Part shown: positions 16,156 to 27,133 of the stretch, piece after piece
Numbering within the stretch: position 1 is the first letter of the stretch
How the letters are laid out: each line of letters starts with the position of its first letter
Assembly (NCBI GenBank): GCA_034508935.3
Contig: CM067452.1
Coordinates: forward strand, 6,917,592 to 6,981,591
Direction: 5' to 3'
Source of the DNA: Berghia stephanieae
Lineage: Eukaryota; Mollusca; Gastropoda; Nudibranchia; Aeolidiidae
DNA: 64,000 bases
Made by a program: the position numbers and the translations under genes
The notes under the pieces: model-generated
Told to the model about the DNA's origin: nothing
Seen by the model: the letters and a program-made list of their open reading frames with translations, nothing else
Database searches by the model: none

Positions 16156-16711
16156 GTACTGTCCCTGTTTTGTTGTTTTGTTTTTAAGGGTTTTACGGCG
16201 CTTGCAACACATTTAGGTTATATCAGCGCCAGTAAAAAGGAAGAAAATGGGATAGTAAAAAGTTCTAGAATTACAATTAAAGCACCCAAGAAAAAGTAAG
16301 ACAAAGGGGAACTGAGAACAAATAGGGATCAGATGTAGATTCCAAGAGCATACCACCAAAATGTACTTAGTTTGAAATCACCTACAAGTCTCATCCAGGC
16401 ACAAGCACAAAATCCAACAAAGAGGAACACACTCAAATGCTTACATTATACATTCAAAATAAAAATAATAATTCATAACAGAGAGATGATTGACAAGGAA
16501 AAAAATATCATCTCCCAAAACAATAACTATGCATTTGACTGTTTCCCTCCCAGCTAGGACTCCGGCCAGAGCCAGGACAAAACCAAGTAACCCCATTCCA
16601 AGACAAAGACAGAAAGCATGTTGGAAAACAGATATAAGGGGATAGAAGACGCAGTATGTACCTCCCTGCCCGCTATGAGAGGTCAGGATCCCCACCCAGG
16701 TACTGTCCCTG
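16156..16711 (-). mobile_element. SINE C copy with 12-bp target duplication
   Basis: The unit 16168-16699 (532 bp) is flanked by GTACTGTCCCTG at 16156-16167 and 16700-16711. On the minus strand it starts CTGGGTGGGGATCCTGACC and ends in the hairpin tail (GGCGCT/AGCGCC) and AAAC-rich sequence. A clean reference copy of the family. Confidence 0.9.
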
Positions 16712-19144
16712 CAGCCAGCCCTATCAAACACCCGATTTGAAGGGAAATTGTGTTTAGAATTAACAATAGGCCTATTATTATTTTATCATATACATGTAAT
16801 ATAAATTCAAATAATCCACTTTTCATTATGGAATGTTTTATTTTAAAAAGTTTTGAATTAAAAATATCAGCATTCATTGAATTAAAAAAACAAAAACATG
16901 TTAAGATGGAACATCACTTCTTGCAAACAATAAACAACTTTTGAACAACTATCTGCTTAGAGTTAAGACTCAAAATATACGAGAAACATTGTTCTTATCA
17001 ATTTTGGAAAGAACTTTAAATAGCTGCACTTTGTCATTCACATAAAAGAAAACTTGCTATAACATCTCATTTAACTTTTCAATTTCAACCACTTTTGATT
17101 TGCAGTCGATAGTTTATAAATCTTTAGCAATCATCTCTTGTTTCTCTCTCCATAAATACCAAAAGATTGAAGTTATCATTTCTCTCTTCCTCTTTAACTT
17201 TCCTTCCACATACGAATGACTCAGTCAGCTGGCATTTCTGATGATTCTCACACTTTCAAAGAAGTAAAATTAAAACCAATTAATTCCAACAAAGCCAAAA
17301 AATAAACATCGAATTCAGACAGTTATAAACTGAGATATTATCAACGTTTCACTGGAATGAAATGTAATGAAAAGTTTTAAAAAACAACTAATTTCTCTTG
17401 GAATGTTATAAATCCATTTGTACAATAATAATGTGAGCCACAGTGAATGAACAAATCGTTGTTGACTTCATGGACCATTGTACGTGACATTTGATAATTT
17501 TAATGATATAAAATAATAATAGTATGTTATATAAGTTGTATGAATTAAAAAAACAAAAAAAACAAGTAGAAATAACTATGCACTGTGTCGACACTTTTAA
17601 TTCCTGATATGACAATGAAAAACTTGTTGTCTATGATTATTTGTGAAACCAACAATGAAATGATGGATGGCTTAACAAAGTAGAATTAAAAATGTAATAA
17701 TATTTCACGTCTGCCAGTTTGGCCCTGGTTGCGTTTTGGTCTGAGTTTCAATAATGAAATGGGAACAGAGAAGACGAATGGGACCATGTGATCCTAAATA
17801 GAATGACTAAAATACACAATGCACAAACATGGAATTTATGACTTGAATATTTCATACAATTTGTTTATTTCGTAGGCTATATGATTTCCTCTACTAACTT
17901 TCTAAATCAAATTGTAACAATTTCATTAACTAAGATATTATAAGTCAGATCGTGAAATTTACAATAACAACAACAACAAAAATCTATTTCTATCCAATTG
18001 ATGGAAGGCCTATCATGGTATTTATACAAGACACAATGTGACCCAGCAACCCAGATTGGTACTCCAACTCCATGTCAGGATTTAATTAGATTTTCAACAA
18101 TAAATCATTTAACATTTCTCTGTACCATCAAAAGGACAGAAATGAAAACTTACTCCCCAAAAAGTCAAAAAGTTTGTATTTTTGATGATTTCAGGTTAAA
18201 ATTCAGTCTTTTGTTTGGAATTCATAAAATCTGACATGGCGCGTTTTTTTGAAAATAAAAATCCCAAATTTTGCAAGCTAAAAACAGCAAAATTTGCAAA
18301 TATTTTCGATTAATTATCCTAAAAACCCATAGCCAGTTTATTTGTTTGTTTTCAAGAGTTTCATGGTGCTTGCAACAAATGTAAGGTCATATCAGCATCA
18401 GTAAAAAGGAAGAAAATGGGAATGTAAAAAATAAAAAATTTGCAGATTTGCGGCCGCAACACAAATATTTTGCTTTTTTTTTTTGCATCCGCAAGCGATG
18501 CAAAAAACTGCCATGCCAGTTCAATATAGTCTAGCAAATTGAGTGCGTGGGTCACACAACAACAAAAACAAAGTTGGAATGTATGGTAATGGAATGACAT
18601 AAATCTGTCATAAAAATAACAATAGATGATGTATAAAATCAAAGTCTCTCACAGACACTCTTTCATTGTAATCTTTTTATCTCCCCCCCTCTCTCTCCCA
18701 CCTTTCTCTTTCAAATTGCTCAAAACTTCCATTAAAATGTAGAAACTTCTTTCATCAAAAAAATACACTGTGCCCAACCTTTAAAAAAACGTCAAACTGA
18801 CAATAGAATATAATGTGTAGAAGGCATTATGCCTGACATTTGGGAAAAAAAAAACCCTAAAAAACAACCAATTTGAGAGAAATTAATGAATCTAACTATG
18901 TACAATTCCAGACAAGAAAAATAAACAAAGATTTTTTAAAAAAAGTTTCTCGATAATTTTAGGTGTCTAGACTATCTGCACTAAAAACGTTACATAAAAC
19001 TAAATCTCCATTCAGCAATCAAACGTCATCAGCACACGGCATTTACACACTCAATACACATCAAGTAATGACAACAATCCACACATCAGCACACACCATA
19101 TTTACACACTTCCAGTCCAGACAACAGTTCCACACAGCTCATGT
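16712..19144. other. 3' flank of claudin-like gene A; no other gene
   Basis: AT-rich sequence that may include the 3' UTR of the minus-strand gene ending at 19145. A SINE C fragment lies at about 18345-18440. No convincing coding exon. Confidence 0.4.
18345..18440 (-). repeat. SINE C tail fragment
   Basis: TTGCAACAAATGTAAGGTCATATCAGC and AGTAAAAAGGAAGAAAATGG match the 3' end of family C in minus orientation; the GGCGCT stem has decayed. Confidence 0.65.
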
Positions 19145-22100
19145 TTACATTCTAGGATTTGGCTTGACAGGATAGGCAGGCCCCCGACTGGCACGAGCCT
19201 CTTCTTCTTTGATTCGGAGATAATCGACCACCAGGCACATGGTGGCAAAGATGGAAAAGAACCCGGAGAGGACAGCACATCCAAAGGACCACGACAGGAA
19301 GTTGGAATCTGGATTCGGCAGCCATTGCCGATCTGTGTCAGCTTTGATTCCAAAAATCGTGGTTGATATGGAGATGAATACAGCTGTCATAAAAATAGAA
19401 TGGGGAAGTGGAGATTGAAGAAAAAAAAAAAAAAATAGGTAAAGTTTACATAATATTGGGTATTTAATGAATATTACAGTGGAAACAACCCAAAACTCAA
19501 AAGATTTGGTTTGTCTAATTTAGCTTAACTCACTCAATCCTACTACTTTCAAAATTGGAAAAAATGAGCATGTGCATAGATGGTATTATTCAATTATCAT
19601 TAACAAGCAAAAAATATTTTTTTTTTAGCTTTGATACTAAGCCATAATTTGTATCATAAAAATGTAATAAATAGACATGGGTAAAAGTAACCCGGGTAAA
19701 CTACAGATATAGTAGGTGTTTGGGTTGAGTGAGTTAAGGTTATGGCTAAAATATAAAATTAGAAAATCAAGAGAAGATCCTTATTCACAAATGTAACTTT
19801 GCCCTTCGTTACTGAGTATTCTCTAACATGTCACTGTGAACTAAGCCATACTTTATCTTGTCTTGTCACAAAAGTCAAGCTATGCTAAGCTGGCTGGGTG
19901 AGACAGCGATTGTGGAAAATTCTTGTCTCGACATTGTTTCCTTTGGTGAGACACCTAACACTTATTACCCCATCCAACTTAGATGTCAATGTGTACCTGA
20001 TTACAGGGAGTGATGGACAGTGCTAGTGTTAGTACAAAATGGATGCCTAATAGACAACTGGTCTGTATGAAATGAAAATAGGATTCCATATGGCCTGCTA
20101 GTTGAATAAATGAACCATTGTGGGGCACATAGTGCATGACTAATTTGTGGAAATGCATGATAAAAACATTCACATTCATTTATTTTATTTACATCTCACA
20201 ATGGAACAGGGACACAATAATAATAATGAGCATTTATAAGTTCTAGAGCTAAGTTTCTGATTGTCAAGGACATGCAAATCACATAGGATTCTTGCACAAG
20301 TTTGTTTGTCAACGCGAAACAGTATAAAACATTTTTTTAAAGACTTAAAATTCTTTTTAGCTTATCAATTTTTTTCTTCTTCTGCTGTAACCAACCGTCT
20401 TCAATATTATATTAGCCAATTTGGTTTGAGCCTCACCAAACCATAACAAGAGAAATGATACAAGATTTTAAATCATGACACAACAGATAACGAGTTCATT
20501 TTGGGATCGATCCCAGGTGAAGTCAAGATTATGTTTTCCAGACCCCTCTCATCTACTCAGCAGTGATTGGGTATCTGGTTCTGTTAAATGCGCTGGCTTC
20601 CGGCGACAACAGACGTGTTGTGAATGTTTACCTATTTCTACACATATTTTTATTCATTTATCATTCAATCGCCGGAATTTACGCCTAATTTTTATTCAAA
20701 ATGGATGTGAAGTATATATTGTTCCTGATTTTTATATTTATTAGTATATTTATAAGCATAAATGGTGTTTTAGCCTGTGATTTTGCTGCCAAAAGCCTAT
20801 CGATAATATATACTCCAGAGACTCTCCGATCCCTCCAACCCGTGTCACCCCCACCACCCACTATTGACACATCGTTTATTAAAGTAAGAAAGAGGGGGAG
20901 AAAAGGAGGAATAAAAACAAAATTCAACAGACGGCCTTTTCGTCCATTTTTACCCTGTGTAGTGACAGGTAATGTAAGATCATTAAAGAATAAAATTGAT
21001 GAACTGTTTTCACTGTGTCGTTACAATAATGACTATCGTCAAGCCTCCATAATAGCTTTAACAGAGACTTGGCTCTCTCCTCACATACCATCATCATGTT
21101 TTGATATTGAACAATACTCACTATTTCGAGGAGATCGGACTAATGTAAATAAACGAACTGGGGGTGGGGTGTGCACATATATTAACAACAAATGGTGCCA
21201 CCCCAATAATTGTCAAATAAAGAAAATGTATTGTGACGATTATATTGAATTTATTACTGTTTCGTCACGACCTTATTATCTACCCCGGGAATTTACTCAT
21301 GTCATCATCATCAACGTCTACATTCCACCATCATCAGACAACAACACAGCGAAAAATATTTTGAAGAAAGAAATACAGGACATTCAAATGAAGTCGCCCG
21401 ATGCCGTATTGATGGTCACTGGTGATTTTAACCAATGTAAAGATTTCACTCTCCCGGGACTTCATCAATACGTGGACTGCGAGACAAGGGACAAAAAAAC
21501 ATTAGATTTATTCCTGTGTAATATTAAAAATAGTTACAAATGTTTACCCCGTGCCCCATTGGGTTTATCTGACCACTGCATGATCTTGCTACTCCCCACC
21601 TACCGCCCTGTTTTTAAACGTGTAAAACCAGTAAAGAAAAGTGTACAGATCTGGAACGGAAGTGTGTGTGAAGATTTGCGTGGTTGTTTTGAATGCACTG
21701 ACTGGAATGTTTTTATCGAATCATGTGATAGTGTGGATGAGCTGAATGACTGTGTGAGTGAGTATTTAAAATTCTGTGAACAGCTCGTGTCTTGTAAAAA
21801 AGAAATAAAATATTATCCTAACAACAAGCCTTGGATAACAAAAGATCTAAAACTTTTATTGAACTAAAAGAAAACTCTCTTTACTAGTAGAAATAAAAAA
21901 GATCTGAAAACAAAACAAAAAGAGATAAAGAGAGTAATATCCAGTTGTAGAGACAAGTACAAAAATAAAATTGAAAAATGCTTTTCTTCTGGGGATATAC
22001 GGGACACGTGGCGGGGGCTTAAAACTGCTGTTAACTATAATCCAAAGCCCACGATTATATCTGAAGATATCGAAATTGAAACTCTAAATAAATTTTATTC

Positions 22101-25100
22101 ACGTTTTGACACAGCAAACAAATTTGATATTGAAAATGAAAAACATAAATTAGACAGGGCTTTGGAAGATGAAATGACTATTGAGGTCAGTGAAGAAGAA
22201 ACGAGATTCGTATTTTCGAAACTAAACGAGAGGAAGGCTGCTGGGCCGGATGGATTGAAAGGAAAATTATTAAAAGAATGTGCCCATCAACTGTCCCCCA
22301 TTTATACACATATGTTTAACTGGTCCCTCCAATGCGTTTCGATCCCTGAAATTTGGAAAACTTCAAAAATTATTCCTGTTCCAAAAAAAAGAAAAACTTG
22401 AATCTATGAACGATCTCAGACCTGTTGCACTGACTTCAATAGTCATGAAATCTTTAGAAAAACTTGTTCTTGTTAAAATTAGGAACCAGTTTATGCCATT
22501 GAGTGATAGTCATCAATTTGCTTACAAACCAGGACGTGGCGTAGAGGATGCCATTTTGCTGTTTACAAACAACATCTACAGGCATCTAGATCACGCTAAG
22601 AGCTATTGCAGATTGCTTTTCGCAGATTTTTCTTCAGCGTTCAATACAATGCAACCTCAGTTGGTTGTTCAAAAATTGACTAGTCTGAATCTAAACAAGT
22701 ATATAATTGCTTGGGTGCTCGAATTTCTTACGGAGAGAGCACAATATGTTCAATTAGGACAAAATATATCTTCCTGTATAACTACAAATACTGGTGCTCC
22801 TCAAGGTTGTGTATTGTCCCCTGTATTATTCACAATATACACGAATGACTGTGTACCTTTGATAAAGTTTGCAGATGACACCGCTCTTCAAAGCCTCATA
22901 ACAAATGGCAACGAAGTGGCTTATAGGCAAGAAATTGATAGATTTGTGTCTTGGTGTGATGCCCACCACCTAGAGCTTAACATAAGCAAGACAAAGGAGC
23001 TAGTGATTGACTTTAGGAGAGTGAAGGAACCGATAGAACCGTTAAAATTAAAGGACCAATTCGTCCAGCGAGTTCCTCACTACAAATACCTTGGTGTAAC
23101 AATTGATGACAGGCTCAAGTGGATGAACACTTGAAAATAATTAGGCATAAGATGTGCAGACGTACATATTTTTTATCAAAACTCTCTCAGTTTAGAATAG
23201 ATAGAACCCTCTGCACATTATTTTATAGAGCAGTAATCGAAAGTGTTTTGTCATTTTGTATAACAGCTTGGGGAGGCAATTGCTTAGCAGTGGAAAGGAA
23301 TAAAATAAATTCAAATATTAAAAAATCTATTAAACGCTATATAAATGATGTTGACGATGTAGATCTTTTATACGAGAAATTTTGTATAAATAAAATAACT
23401 AAAATATTAAATGACCAGTATCATCCACTAAGACCATCAGTTATTATGTCAGAAAGAAGTGGTCGCCCTTTCTCTATTTCAACGAAAACAGAGAGACACC
23501 GAAAATCATTTCTGCCGTCCAGTATTAGGCTTTATAACAACAAGCAATAATCATTTTATACAATTATTTCGCATTTTTAGTTTCAAAAAATGTAAATATT
23601 AAATTATTAATTTATTTGTTTTGCAATCTTTTCAATTTTTAATTTATAGTGACAGTTTTGACTATTTTACAGTGTTGAAATTATTCATATTATAAAGCGC
23701 AGCTCTGGTAATGGAGCTACTCCTTTTTCATATATTATACATCCTATTTCCATTGTATTTTTATCTTATTATGTAAATTATAACACGTCTGTACAAAAAA
23801 TTTCCTTTTTGGGATGCAATAAAGTATTATTATTATTATAAGTATTTTGCAATAGACTAGCATCCTATCCATAGGGAGCAAGCAATTGCTATTTTCTATT
23901 TCTCACTACAGAAACCAGGTTAAACTCCGGCTCTATGGGCCTAATGGCTTTGAAGGACCACTTTACTTGTGTGATGACAAAATATTCTATCAAGATTGAC
24001 TGATCTCTGACTGGCCCCAATTCCAGATAGCGACTCACATGCCAAGCCCATCATGATGGAGGTTGCCAAGACATATTTCTTCTCTTTTTCCCTGGGGCAG
24101 CATCTGACGTAGTACATGATGTTGACGACGACAGACAAGATGTGGGCGATGAATCCCAGGGTGATCATGATTTGGATGGCCAGGAACCATGCTGTATCAA
24201 ACAGGGAAAAGATAGACAAGGACGGTGTGATCAAAGTAAGAAAGACAATCCATGTTTTAATCTTCACTGTATATATATGAATATTTGTCATTGATTATGC
24301 CCCTTGTATGTCATGCTAGATGGAGAGAACAACACTGAAGAAAATTGTCAAAAATTAACAATGATATGGCAAGTTTTGAATTATTAAATTATAGAAAGAA
24401 AAAAAAAAAAAAAAAATAAAAAAAAGAAAAAAAAAAAGAAAGAAAATACAAATAAAAAGTAAAATCTTGCTGAGATAAACATCAGAAAAAGTGTGTATGA
24501 ATCAATGAAGCCTGACAGGCTCTTTTTTGGGGGGATTTTTTTTCTCATTGCTTTGTCTGGTACTGCCTTATACAAACTTTATCAGATCTTTATCTTCCAG
24601 CAGTGCCTGATGCATAATTATTCACTTTGGACTGTAAAAATCGTCCTATCTTGATGACCTTAGGAAAGGCCAATCGCTTGGAGTGGTTTTTTGGTCATGT
24701 GATACAATAGCAGACTGTGGGCAGCTCAAGAGTAAACGCTCTTGACATAGATTCTCTCACTATACTCAAGTGTAAAACGAGTACCTGACAAATACCATTT
24801 TATATAATAATTTCTAGATATTTTTAATCCAATTTAATTCCATGGATTTAATTTTGCAGACCGTTGGCGAAGGCTCTTGATACAGATTTTCTCTCTACAC
24901 TCATGGGTAAAATGAGTACTTGGCCAGTAACATTTTATATGATAATAAGATCTGTTCAAATCCACTAATACTATTACAGAGAGCAGTGACATGGATGTGA
25001 CTCTTGCTTTACTGATGAAATAATTTATAATATAGCATAGCTACTCATCTCTTGGCGAAAACTGTTAAATTTGATATCGGGTAAAGGCGAACTGAAACCA

Positions 25101-26764
25101 AACCTGTAATGAGAGAAAACAGGGAATGAGGAAGAAGGTGTATAGTCTACAAGTGATGCTATTTATAGAATGGATGGAGACAGCAGATACAAACAAAAGA
25201 TCTTGATAGGCCAAGCCGGTAGGAGAATAACCACATATCACTGACAGCGTGCTTTAACTTCCAGGAGAGCTGAGTCATTGAATGAAAGCAATTGGTCAGG
25301 CTTAACGGCCATGGGCAGTGTATTACCATGGGTAGTGGATCAGACAGATTGATTAACGTATTAAGTATTTAAGGCTCTTTGGAAATACCAGTTAAGTGCT
25401 TGCCAAGTTTGGGCAGGTAGGGTAAACAAAAACAAGCTCATGATTGTTTACTAGCAGACTCACATTCGTTAATCTTCTGAACTAGATGCCATCCGATCTG
25501 TTGGTAAATAAAACAGATCTCACGTTCGAGTCATCCGTTCTGTGGTCAATAATAAACATCCTGATTAACCGTGTAATTGTTTTGTTTTTAAGGGTTTTAC
25601 GGCGCTTGCAACACATTTAGGTTATTTCAGCGCCAGTAAAAAGGATGAAAATGGGATAGTAAAAAGTTCTAGAATTACAATTAAAGCACCCAAGAGAAAG
25701 TAAGACATAGGGGAACTGGGAACAAATAGGGATCAGATGTAGATTCCAAGAGCACACCATCAAAGTACTTAGTTTGAGATCAACTATAAGTCTCATCCGG
25801 TCCACAAGCACAAAATCCAACAAAGAGGAATACACTCAAATGCTTGCATTATTATACATTCAAAATAACAAATATAATAATACATAACAGAGAGATGATT
25901 TACAAGGAAAAAAAAATATCATCTTCCAAAACAATAACTATGCATTTGGCTGTTTCCCTCCCAGCTAGGACTCCGGCCAAGGCCAGGACAAAACCAAGTA
26001 ATCTCATTCCAAGACAAAGACAGAAAGCATGTTGGAAAACAGATATAAGGGGAAAGAAGACACAGTATGTACTGTACCCCCCCCCCCCCCCTGCCCACTA
26101 TGGGAGGTCTGGATCCACACCCAGCCTGCCCACTATGGAGGTCAGGATCACCACCCAGCCTGCCCACTATGGGAGGTCAGGATCCCCACCCAGACTAACC
26201 GTGTAAGCTGACGTCTTGAGCTCAGACGATGTCATTCAGGATGAGAACGTGCTTAGTAGACAGTTGAGAGCTGGAAGACAGAATAACAAGGAGAAATGGA
26301 CAAGGAAACCGATTGGTTCGGCGTGAATGTAAGCTTGCATTTGGAGTGAGGATAAAATAGCCACCCGTCACTTCCGTGTTTTGAAGACACCCCAAACTGG
26401 GTCAAGTTTTCAAACTAAAGAAGATTCCTACTCATTTGGAGAGAGATAAACATCCAGATAATAATTAGGACCGTTTTAAAAGGAGACTTACGTGGATTCA
26501 GCCAGTGCCAGATCGGTCTGTATTCAAAGTGGAAATCCACCAACACCCGTTATATTGCTTGCCCAAATAATCTTTGTAGAAAGTCCAGTCATTGAAACAG
26601 GCCTCCCAGAGTCCCATACGAACGAATACCTTTGTCATACGTTTGTGTGAGAATCTCTCCAGCCAGTGCGGTGTGGAAAACGCCACAACCATACAGATAA
26701 AGGCACTTAGTGTGAATAACAGGCCAAAAGTGGCGATCAGGCGCTTGGCCCGTTTCATCGCCAT
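19145..26764 (-). CDS. Claudin/PMP22-type four-helix membrane protein A
   Basis: Three minus-strand exons: 26492-26764 (ATG at 26764), 24039-24191 and 19145-19383 (TAA). Introns are GT-AG in phase 1. About 221 residues once a single base slip near the end of exon 1 is allowed for; as written exon 1 meets a TGA, while the +1 frame gives FEYRPIWHWLNP into the donor. TM1 lies at about residues 9-29. Extracellular loop 1 has the claudin-type signature GLW (51-53) with Cys 56 and Cys 74. Exon 2 encodes TM2 and a basic CCPREKEKK stretch leading into TM3; exon 3 encodes TM4 and a short tail ending KPNPRM. The family makes cell-cell junction or septate-junction membrane proteins; the exact subfamily is not determined. 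A spliced 5' UTR is likely (acceptor at about 26867, donor at about 27030). Gene B is a diverged paralogue in the opposite orientation. Confidence 0.8.
19840..20200 (+). repeat. SINE with possible 5S rRNA-like head
   Basis: Shares its body with 28155-28700 (GATTGTGGAAAATTCT, ATGCCTAA, TTCCATATGG and GAACCATTGTG-type blocks). The head reads GCTAAGC then CTGGGTGAGACAGC, which loosely resembles the A and C boxes of the 5S rRNA promoter. The 5S assignment is tentative. Confidence 0.55.
20485..20597 (+). repeat. SINE P, 5' part (split by LINE)
   Basis: CTACTCAGCAGTGATTGGGT and CTGGTTCTGTTAAATG match SINE P up to a sharp break at about 20597. The remainder resumes at 23841. Confidence 0.75.
20598..23840 (+). 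mobile_element. Non-LTR retrotransposon (Rex1/L2/CR1-like), degraded
   Basis: About 3.24 kb, starting with a ~100-bp leader and an ATG at 20701. The first reading frame (20701-21867) is an EEP endonuclease with LTETWL, NVYIPP, GDFN and SDH motifs. The reverse transcriptase follows at about 22160-23550: GPDGLKGKLLK, LRPVALTSIVMKSLEK, ADFSSAFNTMQP, GAPQGCVLSPVLFTIYTNDC and FADD, ending SFLPSSIRLYN. The 3' end is AATAAAGTATT plus (ATT)n, typical of this group. There are stops at about 21865-21893 and frame slips near 22390 (A run) and 23120, so it is not a working copy as written. It lies in gene A intron 2, antisense to the gene. No clear target duplication, common for CR1/L2 relatives. Confidence 0.88.
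23841..23965 (+). repeat. SINE P, 3' part (split by LINE)
   Basis: Resumes with TTTTGCAATAGACTAGC and continues AAGCAATTGCTATT and CTCTATGGGCCTAATGGCT, as in the intact copy at 5668-5935. It runs to within about 75 bp of gene A exon 2. Confidence 0.75.
24470..24597. repeat. Decayed foldback, relative of 42632-42815
   Basis: Shares GTGTGTATGAA, TTGCTTTGTCTGG and CAGATCTTTATCTT with the foldback at 42632-42815; arms are degraded. Confidence 0.5.
24715..24935 (+). repeat. SINE A fragments, two body copies
   Basis: GTGTAAAACGAGTACCTG (about 24770) and GGGTAAAATGAGTACTTGG (about 24905) are SINE A body segments, each preceded by GCTCTTGA-type sequence. Confidence 0.6.
25066..25576. other. Intronic sequence, nothing recognised
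   Basis: Intron 1 of gene A, with no supported feature. Confidence 0.3.
25566..26206 (-). mobile_element. SINE C copy with 11-bp target duplication
   Basis: The unit 25577-26195 is flanked by TAACCGTGTAA at 25566-25576 and 26196-26206. It is longer than the 532-bp copy because the 5' segment (the CTGCCCACTATGG block) is present three times near 26090-26180, next to a C run at 26077-26092. Confidence 0.9.
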
Positions 26765-27133
26765 CTTGAAAATTTGTTGTGGTTCCAAAAACAGGAAATG
26801 AAAAGAATACAGGTGCGTTTTGGCCAGGTAAACCGGAAGCGTGGACAGAACAGTTCATTATTCACCTGGAAGGAAAGAAAGCATTCTTTATAAAGTAAAA
26901 GATGCTGAATTTTAAACAATTTAAGGAGACGCAAATATAGATTTTAACAGCATGATGTAATAATATCACTTTTAATGATACGTATTGTAGAATATTTAGT
27001 TTCTACCATTAAAAATAAATCATGGTACTTACACCCGCCATGCTGTTCCCCCTATCATGATAAGAGAGTCCTATTTTAGTCACTACAAAAACATAGGGCT
27101 ACTGATACGAACGAAAGTAGTGTAGTTTCAAAC
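26765..27133. promoter_or_regulatory. Shared (bidirectional) promoter region of the claudin-like pair
   Basis: The start codons of gene A (26764, minus) and gene B (27134, plus) are 370 bp apart. On the minus strand, a donor (GGCGGGT|GTAAGT, about 27030-27040) and an acceptor (about 26867) suggest a short 5' UTR exon for gene A carrying an upstream ATG (ATGGCGGGT). Both transcription starts would then fall in about 27030-27130. No TATA box is obvious. Confidence 0.6.

Noticed and set aside
26589-26858. 89-codon minus-strand frame starting at an upstream ATG
   Set aside because: Overlaps the gene A start in another frame; best read as 5' UTR with an upstream ORF.
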